Source of the DNA: a virus
DNA length: 28,199 bases
IMG/VR virus record: IMGVR_UViG_3300022200_008681
Span: 1 to 28,199 of that record
Reading direction: 5' to 3' (one strand)
Both the position numbers and the translations under genes were made by a program. This document shows, one piece after another, positions 21,696 to 28,199 of this stretch. The first letter of the stretch is position 1; each line of letters starts with the position of its first letter. The notes beneath the pieces were generated by a model. It worked only from the letters and a program-made list of their open reading frames with translations. It was not told the origin of the DNA and made no database searches.

Positions 21696-21835
21696 AGCCA
21701 GCTAAGAAAATGGCCGCAAAGAAAACTTCAGCAGCTAAGAAGTCAATGGGTAATGGTTTGACACCCGCTCAGAAGAAATTGCCACCAGCAATTCAGGCTG
21801 CTATTCTTAGAAAGAAGAAAAAAGGCGGTAAGTGA
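21677..21835 (+). CDS. Small Lys/Ala-rich basic protein
   Basis: 52 aa: MAYGKKKPAKKMAAKKTSAAKK followed by GNGLTPAQKKLPPAIQAAILRKKKKGGK. The first half resembles histone-H1-like (S/A)KKxA repeats; the second half holds a short helix (LTPAQKKLPPAIQAAILRKK) of a kind found in small phage proteins. AAAAAGGAG (21662-21670) is 6 nt upstream. No enzymatic motif. Likely nucleic-acid-binding by composition. Confidence 0.65.
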   Translation: MAYGKKKPAKKMAAKKTSAAKKSMGNGLTPAQKKLPPAIQAAILRKKKKGGK

Positions 21836-21838
21836 TTC

Positions 21839-22102
21839 ATGGCTCCTCCTAAGCTTAAAAGGGTTAAAAGAACTGCAAAGTACTATAGAAAAAATGCTGC
21901 AGCCAGAAGAAAGAAAGCTGCAACAGATAAAAAGTTTAACTCTAAGCCTTCTCAAAAAGCAAAAAGAAGACAGCTAGCTAAGGCTAGATATAAGAGAGGT
22001 ATAATGGGCAAGGGTGGTAAAGACATGTCTCACACCAAGAGCGGTAAGCTGGTTCCAGAAAGTCCAAGTAAAAATAGGGCCAGGAATCGCGGAAAGAAGT
22101 AG
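21839..22102 (+). CDS. Basic hypothetical protein of a phage/giant-virus type
   Basis: 87 aa, strongly positive (RRKKAATDKKF, KAKRRQLAKARYKRG). The C-terminus GKDMSHTKSGKLVPESPSKNRARN resembles a short motif (D.SHTK.GK.V.E..S.NR.RN) I associate with small basic proteins of large phages and giant viruses; no database check was made. Preceded by GGCGGTAAGTG 5 nt upstream and followed by a strong terminator, ending this sub-cassette. Function unknown; structural or DNA-binding suggested by charge. Confidence 0.7.
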   Translation: MAPPKLKRVKRTAKYYRKNAAARRKKAATDKKFNSKPSQKAKRRQLAKARYKRGIMGKGGKDMSHTKSGKLVPESPSKNRARNRGKK

Positions 22103-22117
22103 TAGTTATCATAAATT

Positions 22118-22151
22118 ACTGCGATAGTCTAATGACTGTCGCAGTTTTTTT
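22118..22151 (+). terminator. Intrinsic terminator
   Basis: A 12-bp stem ACTGCGATAGTC/GACTGTCGCAGT (22118-22129 with 22134-22145, one T-G wobble), TAAT loop, and T-run 22145-22151. Lies 15 nt after the stop of the preceding gene. One of the clearest in the window. Confidence 0.93.
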
Positions 22152-22156
22152 ATTTA

Positions 22157-22165
22157 TGGTATAAT
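22157..22165 (+). promoter_or_regulatory. Extended -10 promoter element
   Basis: TGGTATAAT immediately after the terminator, followed by TATTT. Same TGGTATAAT string as before the dNMP kinase. Transcription would begin near 22172, leaving about 75 nt of leader before ATG 22247. An 11-codon frame at 22198 in that leader lacks a ribosome site. Likely drives the endolysin operon. Confidence 0.6.
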
Positions 22166-22246
22166 TATTTCAAGTCAGGGTTTAAATCAGGCAATTAATG
22201 ACTACAGGCAAAAGCAGGTTACTAGTAGTTTAGAGGTGTAATTATT

Positions 22247-22456
22247 ATGGCTAAAAAAAATGACAAGAAGTGGATACAAGGTGCCATTAAAAGACCTGGT
22301 GCTTTTACTGCGAAAGCAAAAAGAAGAAAGATGACAGTGGCACAGTTTGCGTCAGCTGTCAGAAAAAATCCTTCCAAGTATGATGCAACAACTAGGCGTC
22401 AGGCTAATTTAGCCGTAACACTACGTAAGATTTCTAAGAACAAAAAGAAAAAGTGA
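22247..22456 (+). CDS. Small basic protein (KKWIQ-type)
   Basis: 69 aa: MAKKNDKKWIQGAIKRPGAFTAKAKRRKMTVAQFASAV... ending TRRQANLAVTLRKISKNKKKK. The KKWIQ.AIK.PGA.T..AK...MTV..FA.......Y...T.R.ANLA.TL pattern recurs in small basic proteins of phages and giant viruses as I recall; function unknown. AGAGG (22232-22236) precedes by 10 nt. Opens the endolysin operon behind the 22157 promoter. Confidence 0.75.
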   Translation: MAKKNDKKWIQGAIKRPGAFTAKAKRRKMTVAQFASAVRKNPSKYDATTRRQANLAVTLRKISKNKKKK

Positions 22457-22468
22457 TAGGAGAATACA

Positions 22469-23443
22469 ATGGGTAGACCTTATACTGGCTGGGATTATAA
22501 TGCCACAGCAAAAAGATCTGGAACTGAAAAGCTTATTAAGCTTATTAACTATTTAAGCGGTGGTGGCTTGTGGAATAACGGATCATGGGGCGTCAGAGCG
22601 ATGAGGGGTAAGAAGAACCCCAGTGTACATGGAACAGGAAGAGCTTTTGACCTTTCTTGGAGAGGTGGAAGGTATGGTGGATACGGAGACTACGAGAAGG
22701 TCAAAATATGGATGGACTTCTTGGTCAAGAACGCTGACATCCTTGGCATAGAGTGTGTATTTGATTATCATCCAGCTCCTTGGGGTCGTGGATGGAAGTG
22801 TGATAGGAATGCCTGGTCAGTGTATTCTAAGAAAGCATTTAGTGGTGCGCCTGGCGGGGATTGGATCCATATCGAGATCTCAAACGAGCATGCTGACGAT
22901 TCCGAATACTATGAAAGAGTCATGCACGACTTAGTTGCTGGTACTGATTTTGCCTCGTTATCACAGGCTCCTGCTCCTTCAGAAAAGTCTGAGGCTGTAG
23001 ATAATCCAACATCTGATGACTATCCTGGTCATTCGGTTGATCGCGGACACAGCCATGCTCATGAGGTTAGAATGATTCAATCTAAGCTTAAGATAACTGT
23101 TGACGGAGATTTTGGTCCAAAGACAGAAGCCGCTGTTAAGGAGTGGCAGTCCGCTAACGGTTTAACTGCTGACGGGGTAGTTGGAGCTAAGACTTGGGCT
23201 GCAATGTTTGATTCACCTCAGGACACATCAAATTCACCAGCCCATAAGTATCCTGGTCACCCTGTTGATTTGGGTCACAACCATGCAAATGAGGTTAAGC
23301 TTATTCAGGCTAAAGTTGACGCTTATGTTGACGGAGATTTTGGTCCAAAGACAGAAGCTGCTGTTAAAGCGTGGCAGTCCGCTAACGGTTTAACTGCTGA
23401 CGGCGTAGTCGGACCTAAGACCTGGGGGGCAATGTTTAGCTGA
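22469..23443 (+). CDS. Endolysin: M15-like peptidase with two peptidoglycan-binding domains
   Basis: 324 aa. Catalytic part: [12 protein letters not shown] (H54, D61) and DWIHIEIS (H134) form the zinc site of LAS/VanY-type DD-carboxypeptidases or endopeptidases, which cleave peptidoglycan peptides to release progeny. Linker 155-184 is Pro/Ser/Glu-rich. Two PG_binding_1-type repeats follow, about 185-250 and 261-324, each with HAxEVxx[33 protein letters not shown]. The repeats are 76 codons apart. No signal peptide, so a holin is needed; a two-helix membrane protein is encoded right after. ATAGGAGA (22455-22462) sets the start. Confidence 0.9.
   Translation: MGRPYTGWDYNATAKRSGTEKLIKLINYLSGGGLWNNGSWGVRAMRGKKNPSVHGTGRAFDLSWRGGRYGGYGDYEKVKIWMDFLVKNADILGIECVFDYHPAPWGRGWKCDRNAWSVYSKKAFSGAPGGDWIHIEISNEHADDSEYYERVMHDLVAGTDFASLSQAPAPSEKSEAVDNPTSDDYPGHSVDRGHSHAHEVRMIQSKLKITVDGDFGPKTEAAVKEWQSANGLTADGVVGAKTWAAMFDSPQDTSNSPAHKYPGHPVDLGHNHANEVKLIQAKVDAYVDGDFGPKTEAAVKAWQSANGLTADGVVGPKTWGAMFS
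23021..23440 (+). repeat. Tandem repeat encoding the two cell-wall-binding domains
   Basis: Offset 228 bp (76 codons): 23021-23212 and 23249-23440. The core 23101-23209 against 23329-23437 shows about nine mismatches in 109 nt by eye, while the first 80 nt of each copy are more diverged. A recent duplication or gene conversion of the core is likely. Confidence 0.88.
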
Positions 23444-23679
23444 TGAAAGAGGACATAAAGGATAAAACGATGCTGGTCCTAGCCGTAGGCGTTATGATTG
23501 CTATTCTTATTGCTATTATTGGTGACTACGCCGTTGCTGCTATTGAAACTCAGACGACTGGGGAAGCGGTAGAGGTCTCTTCAGATGTAATGACTCTTGT
23601 CCAGACAGCTCTTGGTGGCGTGATTGGCATTATCGGCGGCTACTTTGGTGCTAAGGGCATGAAGAAGGACGACGACTAA
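23443..23679 (+). CDS. Putative holin, two transmembrane helices
   Basis: 78 aa. Hydrophobic segments at about 10-33 (MLVLAVGVMIAILIAIIGDY) and 52-71 (LVQTALGGVIGIIGGYFGAK), charged ends (MKEDIKDK and KKDDD). This fits a class II-like holin that opens the membrane for the cytoplasmic endolysin encoded immediately upstream (TGATG overlap). Sequence alone cannot exclude a structural membrane protein; the 21142 product is a second candidate. Confidence 0.75.
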   Translation: MKEDIKDKTMLVLAVGVMIAILIAIIGDYAVAAIETQTTGEAVEVSSDVMTLVQTALGGVIGIIGGYFGAKGMKKDDD

Positions 23680-23879
23680 TGGCTAGACAGAATAAACCTA
23701 CTAATCCCAAGCTTTGGAGCAGGGCTAAATCAATGGCTAGATCTAAGTTTACTGTATACCCATCAGCTTACGCTAATGCGTGGGCTGTTAAGTGGTATAA
23801 TAGTCATGGTGGTGGATGGAGAACGGTTGATGCTGTCAAGCCGAGAGGAAAAAAGAAAGCCACAAGGAAGAAAAAGTAA
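23679..23879 (+). CDS. Small basic protein, DUF5872-like
   Basis: 66 aa: NPKLWSRAKSMARSKFTVYPSAYANAWAVKWYNSHGGGW, then a Lys-rich tail. The LW..AK..AR.KF.VYPSAYANAW....Y...GG pattern resembles DUF5872 as I recall, found in phages and giant viruses; unverified. TAATG overlap with both neighbours. Probably nucleic-acid or virion associated; function unknown. Confidence 0.75.
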   Translation: MARQNKPTNPKLWSRAKSMARSKFTVYPSAYANAWAVKWYNSHGGGWRTVDAVKPRGKKKATRKKK

Positions 23880-24160
23880 TGCCAGGCCCTAAAGGTGTAG
23901 GCTTAACTAAGTGGTTTGACCAAAAATGGGTTAACATTGGTGCCCCCAAAAAGAAGGGCAAGTATCAACCCTGCGGTACTTCAGGTAAGGGCGGAGGGTA
24001 TGCCAAGTGCGTGCCAGTAGCAAAAGCTAATTCAATGTCTAAGTCACAAAAGAAGAGTGCTGTTCAAAGGAAAAGAGCAAGTGGCACTCCGGCTAAAGGC
24101 AAGAAGGGTCAGAAGCCTAAAAACGTTGCTACGTATAAGAGGAAAAAGAAAAAGAAGTAA
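23879..24160 (+). CDS. Small basic protein with CG/CVP motif
   Basis: 93 aa: GLTKWFDQKWVNIGAPKKKGKYQPCG...GGYAKCVP, then a long Lys/Arg-rich tail (KKSAVQRKRASG...KRKKKKK). The W...KWV.I..PK..G.Y.PCG...YAKC.P pattern recurs in small phage and giant-virus proteins; the two Cys may form a small zinc or structural site. Coupled by TAATG to the DUF5872-like gene. Function unknown, likely acting with it. Confidence 0.72.
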   Translation: MPGPKGVGLTKWFDQKWVNIGAPKKKGKYQPCGTSGKGGGYAKCVPVAKANSMSKSQKKSAVQRKRASGTPAKGKKGQKPKNVATYKRKKKKK

Positions 24161-24369
24161 TGACAGATGCAAGTGGTTTTGATGGCTTTATGCCATCACT
24201 TCATAACCTAGAAATATCTCCATCAACATCAATGATTACAACTGATGGTGATGTAATAGATGGTCACACAGTAAAGATAAGTTTGGGTGATGGTTCTGAA
24301 GTATTTTTTTCTTGCACTGAAGAGGTTCTTCAAAAAATATTTTTCCTAATACTCAAAACACTCTCATAG
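24160..24369 (+). CDS. Hypothetical protein
   Basis: 69 aa, unlike its basic neighbours: mildly acidic, beta-rich (DGDVIDGHTVKISLGDGSEVFFSC) with a hydrophobic C-terminal helix (VLQKIFFLILKTLS). TAATG overlap with the gene before. Ends the lysis/basic-protein operon ahead of the tRNA. No domain recognised. Confidence 0.55.
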   Translation: MTDASGFDGFMPSLHNLEISPSTSMITTDGDVIDGHTVKISLGDGSEVFFSCTEEVLQKIFFLILKTLS

Positions 24370-24371
24370 TA

Positions 24372-24380
24372 TGCTATACT
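24372..24380 (+). promoter_or_regulatory. Extended -10 element upstream of tRNA-Ser
   Basis: TGCTATACT, a TGnTATAnT form, 13 nt before the first base of the tRNA. Start of transcription would be near 24387, just before the mature 5' end. No good -35 sequence. Confidence 0.45.
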
Positions 24381-24393
24381 ATTGTAGGAAATA

Positions 24394-24483
24394 GGAGAGG
24401 TGCCAGAGCGGCCAAATGGGACATCCTGCTAAGATGTAGAGGGTGCAAGCCCTCCGTGGGTTCAAATCCCACCCTCTCCGCCA
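24394..24483 (+). tRNA. tRNA-Ser(GCU)
   Basis: 90 nt including encoded CCA. Acceptor GGAGAGG (24394-24400) pairs with CCTCTCC (24473-24479), discriminator G, CCA 24481-24483. Anticodon stem ACATC/GATGT around loop CTGCTAA; anticodon GCT at 24428-24430 reads AGC/AGT. Long variable arm (GAGGG...CCCTC, class II as for Ser). T arm GTGGG-TTCAAAT-CCCAC. AGT is a common Ser codon in the surrounding genes, so the tRNA may offset a host deficit. Confidence 0.97.
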
Positions 24484-24500
24484 CATAAGATTGGAATAGT

Positions 24501-25256
24501 ATGGCTAAAATATTATACTACGATATAGAAACTGCACCTAATTTAAGTTATGTATGGGGTCAGTATGAGCAAAATGTTATTGACCATGAGAGAGAGTGGT
24601 ACATTCTTTGTGTGTCTTATCGCTGGGAGGGTGAAAAGAAGACACATGTTTGTTCATTGGTAGATTTTCCTGAGTCGTACAAAAAAGATCCAGAAAATGA
24701 TTATCATGTAGTAAAAAAAATGTGGGATCTTATAGATGAAGCTGATATTGTAGTAGCTCATAACGGTGATAGGTTTGACATGAGAAAAGCCAATGCTAGG
24801 TTCGTATACCATGAGTTGGGTCCAACTTCTCCAGTTAAGCAGATAGACACCCTTAAAATAGCTAGAAGATACTTTATGTTTAATAGTAATAAGTTGGATC
24901 ATTTGGGATCTTATCTTGGTGTTGGTAGAAAAGTAAATGCAGGAGGCTTTGACACATGGGCTGGCTGTATGCGTGGCGATATGAAATCATGGAAGACCAT
25001 GATTAAGTATGCTAGGCAGGATGTGGATCTTCTCAGAGATGTTTACATGAAGCTTCGTCCATGGATGACTAATCATCCTAATCTTAACGTATATGATGGT
25101 GGGTGCGATTGTCCGACTTGTGGTTCTTCTAATCTTCAGAAGCGTGGACAAAAGTATACTCAAGTAGCTTGCTATCAGCAGTATTACTGTAATGATTGTG
25201 GTGCGTGGAGTCGTGCCAGATTAATGTCTGAAGTTGAAAGACCAGATGTAGTATAA
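24501..25256 (+). CDS. DEDDy 3'-5' exonuclease with C-terminal zinc ribbon
   Basis: 251 aa. Exo I YYDIETAP (D8, E10), Exo II AHNGDRFDM (D93) and Exo III YARQDVDLL (Y170, D174) give a complete DEDDy site of the DnaQ/RNase-H-like superfamily. A C-terminal ribbon CDCPTCGS...YYCNDCGAW (C204, C207, C230, C233) probably binds zinc and nucleic acid. It may proofread for the polymerase III alpha, which lacks an in-cis DEDD domain, or process RNA. It starts 17 nt after the tRNA; the ribosome site is poor. Confidence 0.88.
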   Translation: MAKILYYDIETAPNLSYVWGQYEQNVIDHEREWYILCVSYRWEGEKKTHVCSLVDFPESYKKDPENDYHVVKKMWDLIDEADIVVAHNGDRFDMRKANARFVYHELGPTSPVKQIDTLKIARRYFMFNSNKLDHLGSYLGVGRKVNAGGFDTWAGCMRGDMKSWKTMIKYARQDVDLLRDVYMKLRPWMTNHPNLNVYDGGCDCPTCGSSNLQKRGQKYTQVACYQQYYCNDCGAWSRARLMSEVERPDVV

Positions 25257-25257
25257 T
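25252..25257 (+). promoter_or_regulatory. -10 box overlapping the exonuclease stop, 6 nt before the next ATG
   Basis: TATAAT preceded by GTAG, 6 nt before ATG 25264. No -35 element and no Shine-Dalgarno. Like the box at 19092, spacing suggests a leaderless message for the sugar-modification operon, if active. Confidence 0.4.
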
Positions 25258-25263
25258 AGTGCA

Positions 25264-26148
25264 ATGGTAAAAGGTAAAGTAGTGATCTTCGGCGCTGGAG
25301 GTGTCGTGGGTCAAAATATGATACATTCTCAACCTAGCGATATAGATGCTGTTTACTGTAGAACTTTAGGCGATGATTTATATCAAAAGTTTTGCTACGG
25401 TGAAGACAGCGTGCATGAGTTTTTGTCTTTTTATAGGCCAAATATAGTACTTAATTTAGCTGGAGAAAATAGGGTTGATATTGTTGAGAGTACACCTGAC
25501 AGATTTGTATCAGTAAATGAAGAAATGCCAAAAGAAATAGCTGATTGGTGTAACAAAAACAATTCTTATTTTATTCAGGGTAGTACACAAGCTGTATTTT
25601 CTGGCGAAGATGCGCCATATTCAACAAAGTCAAAAACAGATCCGATAGTTGAATATGGTAGACAAAAAGCTAACGCTGAGGCAGCTGCTCTAAATGTTGA
25701 CTACTCTTCTGTTGTAAGATTAACATTTGTTCTCGGTTCTAGATATAATAGAAGTATTGGTAGAACAAATCCTTTTGAAGATATCATGGAAAAAGATCAT
25801 CAATTGCAGGTTGATGATAGGTTCTTTTCTCCTTTATTTGCTCACGATGCAGCTAAGTCACTTTGGAATATAATGCTATCAGATAAGAATAGTGTAAAGA
25901 AAATATATCATTTAGGTCATCCAATTAAGTGTAGTAGATTTTCTTTAGCTTCAGACATAAAGTATAACTTACATGGCATACTACAGTGTAGAATAAATGG
26001 AGTATCGCATGAGTATTTTTCTGGTCTAGCAAGTAGGCCGTACAATACAACCTGGGATGCAAAAGATTGTGTTTACAATCAGGGTTACGAAATGAATATA
26101 ATAGATGCCTTTAGTATATGGAGTAAAATAAATGATAAATATAAATAA
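25264..26148 (+). CDS. NAD(P)-dependent sugar epimerase/reductase, RmlD-like
   Basis: Extended short-chain dehydrogenase: VVIFGAGGVVGQNM (GxGGxxG-like, residues 6-19), VLNLAGENRVD (62-72), GSTQAVFSG (104-112) and YGRQK (near 131-135, catalytic YxxxK). The N-terminal layout and the short substrate domain best fit dTDP-4-dehydrorhamnose reductase-like enzymes that finish nucleotide-sugar synthesis. 294 aa. Followed by a methyltransferase and a glycosyltransferase, pointing to a methylated sugar decoration. Other epimerases of the family are possible. Confidence 0.78.
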   Translation: MVKGKVVIFGAGGVVGQNMIHSQPSDIDAVYCRTLGDDLYQKFCYGEDSVHEFLSFYRPNIVLNLAGENRVDIVESTPDRFVSVNEEMPKEIADWCNKNNSYFIQGSTQAVFSGEDAPYSTKSKTDPIVEYGRQKANAEAAALNVDYSSVVRLTFVLGSRYNRSIGRTNPFEDIMEKDHQLQVDDRFFSPLFAHDAAKSLWNIMLSDKNSVKKIYHLGHPIKCSRFSLASDIKYNLHGILQCRINGVSHEYFSGLASRPYNTTWDAKDCVYNQGYEMNIIDAFSIWSKINDKYK

Positions 26149-26863
26149 TAGATCTCAGCAAATATCTGACTTCTTGGGTGTTCCATACCAGTCGGCATAC
26201 GATAGGTTGTCTAAAGGTTTTCACCACAATCATGCAGAAGTTGCAAAAGATTTTATAGGAAAAAATGTAGATGTAAATAATGATTCACAGCTTTTAGATT
26301 GGTATAGAACATCAGACGCATATATATGGGAGCTTTCTGCCTATCACTTAGAGGAAGCTTTTAATTATTCTGGGATGTGCGATGGAATTGCTCAGGGATT
26401 AAGCGCTACCGGTAAAACACCTGCGCTTGTATTGGGTGACGGTGTGGGTGACCTAAGTGTAAGAATGTTTGATGAGGGTATTGATGTAACGTATCATGAC
26501 CTTGAGGATAGTCTCACTGCCCGTTTTGCACAGGTGGTGTTTGGCGATAGAGATATTAAGACAAGATTTACGGGAAACTGGGAACCAAATCTTGGCTATA
26601 GAGAATATTCTGGTGTTGTTGCGCTAGATTTTTTTGAGCATTTAGTTAATGTAGAAGAGTGGGTTGTGGCGGTCCATAAGTGCATGAAAAAAGGTGGCGC
26701 TTTCATAGCTCAAAATGCTTTTGCGATAGGTGATGCAGAGCATGGAAATTCAATCCCCATGCATCTTTCTGTTAATAATAGGTTTGAAAATGATTGGGCT
26801 CCACTTTTAATTTCTACCGGATTTGAACTTCATGAGAATGGAAACTGGTGGATTAAAATATGA
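26132..26863 (+). CDS. SAM-dependent methyltransferase
   Basis: 243 aa. Class I fold: ALVLGDGVGDLSVRM (98-112, SAM-binding motif I), VTYHDLED (119-126, acidic motif II), GVVALDFFEHLVNVEEWV (159-176, motif post-I/IV) and CMKKGGAFI (183-191). The N-terminal 90 residues are an extra helical part with unknown partner. GGAG (26120-26123) 8 nt upstream; it overlaps the epimerase end by 17 nt and the GT2 gene by 4 nt. Likely O-methylates a sugar or peptide in the same pathway. Confidence 0.8.
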   Translation: MININNRSQQISDFLGVPYQSAYDRLSKGFHHNHAEVAKDFIGKNVDVNNDSQLLDWYRTSDAYIWELSAYHLEEAFNYSGMCDGIAQGLSATGKTPALVLGDGVGDLSVRMFDEGIDVTYHDLEDSLTARFAQVVFGDRDIKTRFTGNWEPNLGYREYSGVVALDFFEHLVNVEEWVVAVHKCMKKGGAFIAQNAFAIGDAEHGNSIPMHLSVNNRFENDWAPLLISTGFELHENGNWWIKI

Positions 26864-27720
26864 GAATAGATTTCGGAACTGCTAGCTACAATAATCCAGC
26901 TAAACTAGATAGGGCAATTACTGCGTTTCGTAATAACTCTAAATCTGATTGGCGTCTACTTATTGTGGATAACAATTCAACAGATCAAGATGTTCGTAAC
27001 GTTGTTGAGCGTCACGTATCACAGGATCAAAGAGTTATAGCAGAATTCAATGAGCATAATCTCGGCTATGTGGGAGCTGTTAATAGGATACTTTCCTGGG
27101 CTGAAACAAATAATGTTGGCTACATAGACAACGATGCGTACATTGAAACTCCAGGCTGGGATCTTAAACTCTCATCTTACCTTGAGTCTCATCATGAGGT
27201 TGGTATGGCTTTTCCTAATGGGGGTGCATATCCAATTAAAAGACCATCTTACCTGGAAGTGTTGTGGGGAGTTGGTTTTTGTTGGATTTTAAATAGACAA
27301 AGATTTGTTGAGATAGGTGGGTTTGATACTGAGATAGGACATCAGGAAGAAGTTGATTTTCAAACTAGACTACATTTAGCTGGTTATAGGTGTGTTGCTG
27401 ATCCTTCAGTTAGAGTTTTTCATGATTCGACTTCTTCTAACGATCCTGCCGCTAGAGAGAGAATAAATAATGGTGTCATTAAATGGGTGGATAAATGGAA
27501 TAAATATTTTGTTGGCCCACATGTGAACTATTATAGTTCAAATGTAACTAGATTTGAAGATTGGCATTCGTCTTATTTGGAAGAGTGGTATCAGCAACAG
27601 CCAGAATTGCAGGGTATCAACGATAATCCTGAGACATTGTACATAAAAGAGTTGGGTAGAGAAGTAGATCTTATAAAGGTTCCAAGATGGCAGAATTTGT
27701 ATAGGGGAAGAATTATATAA
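26860..27720 (+). CDS. Family 2 (GT-A) glycosyltransferase
   Basis: 286 aa: RIDFGTASYNNPAKLDRAI (2-20), LLIVDNNSTDQD (33-44), NEHNLGYVGAVNRIL (63-77), YIDNDAYIE (DxD, 89-97) and GGFDTEIGHQEEVDFQTRL (the ED-type catalytic segment). The C-terminus adds about 70 residues rich in aromatic amino acids. It lies between two methyltransferases, so its donor sugar may be methylated. Target unknown; no membrane anchor. Confidence 0.87.
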   Translation: MRIDFGTASYNNPAKLDRAITAFRNNSKSDWRLLIVDNNSTDQDVRNVVERHVSQDQRVIAEFNEHNLGYVGAVNRILSWAETNNVGYIDNDAYIETPGWDLKLSSYLESHHEVGMAFPNGGAYPIKRPSYLEVLWGVGFCWILNRQRFVEIGGFDTEIGHQEEVDFQTRLHLAGYRCVADPSVRVFHDSTSSNDPAARERINNGVIKWVDKWNKYFVGPHVNYYSSNVTRFEDWHSSYLEEWYQQQPELQGINDNPETLYIKELGREVDLIKVPRWQNLYRGRII

Positions 27721-28199
27721 TGAGATTAGAGACAATACCTCAAGGTGAAGGAATAAAGGTTGTTATAGGTACTCGTACATATCTGGGTTCCGATTGGACA
27801 CACGTAGATATAGATCCTACGCCATTGTATGATCATGTGAATCAAAAAATGGTACCTGTTGATGTGGTGTCAGATGCAAGAAAGATAAAACTTCCAGATA
27901 ACTATGCCGACATAGTCTATACTTCTGAGTGTCTAGAGCACTTTCCTTGGAAGGAATATAGATCAGTTCTAGCTGAGTGGTGTAGAATACTTAAGCCAGG
28001 AGGAATGATACGTGTAGAGGTTCCAGATTTTCTGTTAGCATGTCAGCAGATACTTTCTTGGGACTCTCTTGAGGGAGATAGGGCTATGCAGCAGATATTT
28101 TTTGCTGAGCAGCTTAATCAGTTTGATTTTCATTTCGTAGGTCTTACCCATAGAATGTTGGTAGATGATTTTGAGTCTATGAATTTTGACATAATAGAT
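27720..28199 (+). CDS. SAM-dependent methyltransferase (type 11-like), 5' part
   Basis: Runs off the window: 160 codons visible. VVIGTRTYLGSDWTHVDID (motif I region, with an unusual lack of the GxGxG string), ADIVYTSECLEHFPW (67-81), YRSVLAEWCRILKPGGMIRVEVPDF (84-108). The EHFPW...RILKPGGMIR pattern is the methyltransferase type 11 signature often paired with glycosyltransferases. ATG overlaps the GT2 stop (TAATG). Its end and full function are not visible. Confidence 0.82.
   Translation, partial: MRLETIPQGEGIKVVIGTRTYLGSDWTHVDIDPTPLYDHVNQKMVPVDVVSDARKIKLPDNYADIVYTSECLEHFPWKEYRSVLAEWCRILKPGGMIRVEVPDFLLACQQILSWDSLEGDRAMQQIFFAEQLNQFDFHFVGLTHRMLVDDFESMNFDIID

Noticed and set aside
22198-22233. 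11-codon frame in the leader before the 22247 gene as attenuator peptide
   Set aside because: No ribosome site and no alternative hairpin seen; treated as chance.
24654-24902. Minus-strand frame inside the exonuclease gene
   Set aside because: Antisense of conserved Exo motifs, no start signal.

Overview
The window is a stretch of tailed-phage genome, almost certainly Caudoviricetes with a fairly large genome. It has long runs of same-strand genes with 1-30 nt overlaps, an AT-rich composition, phage-style nucleotide metabolism and replication genes, a sigma-like factor, an endolysin with holin candidates, a tRNA, and many small proteins of unknown function. All protein genes but one lie on the + strand. 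TGA, TAA and TAG all act as stops. No capsid, tail or terminase gene is present, so phage type and host cannot be fixed from this piece. The TATAAT-type promoters, Shine-Dalgarno sites and M15-type endolysin only indicate a bacterial host.

Layout. (1) 1-4750: nucleotide metabolism and small accessory genes. These are the C-terminal end of a class II (B12-dependent) ribonucleotide reductase, a variant ThyX, a dCMP-deaminase-like enzyme, a GT2 glycosyltransferase, an SNase-like nuclease, a nucleoside-deoxyribosyltransferase-like protein, and a small gene with GC-richer codons closed by a strong hairpin. (2) 4772-6784: a second GT2, a putative GT-D-like protein and an HTH/PD-(D/E)XK nuclease that may be a homing endonuclease. 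(3) 6759-16129: replication module with a DnaB-like helicase, a RecB/Cas4-fold protein lacking catalytic residues, an HD hydrolase, an archaeo-eukaryotic-type primase with a PriL-like four-Cys C-terminus, a DnaE-type polymerase III alpha, Cys-rich small proteins and an intact Cas4/RecB-like nuclease. (4) 16129-16474: bidirectional terminator, the only minus-strand gene, and a divergent promoter region. (5) 16474-20209: PD-(D/E)XK endonuclease, sigma-70-like factor, RNase H, dNMP kinase and hypotheticals. (6) 20214-24369: a dense cassette of very small, mostly Lys/Arg-rich proteins wrapped around an M15-type endolysin and two small membrane proteins. (7) 24394-28199: tRNA-Ser(GCU), a DEDDy exonuclease, then a sugar/methyl module (RmlD-like reductase, SAM methyltransferase, GT2, second methyltransferase running off the end).

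Working together, region 1 plus the dNMP kinase and HD protein would supply dNTPs. Region 3 with RNase H and the exonuclease forms a largely self-encoded replisome of mixed ancestry (bacterial helicase and polymerase, archaeo-eukaryotic-style primase). The sigma-like factor and a recurring TATAAT box, sometimes only 6-7 nt from a start codon, suggest phage-directed transcription. Region 6 looks like a late lysis/virion segment. The most unusual parts are the basic-protein cassette with a freshly duplicated and decayed copy, the mixed replisome, the paired active/inactive RecB-fold proteins, and the ThyX without the usual RHR core. All names rest on motif reading by eye; no database search was run.
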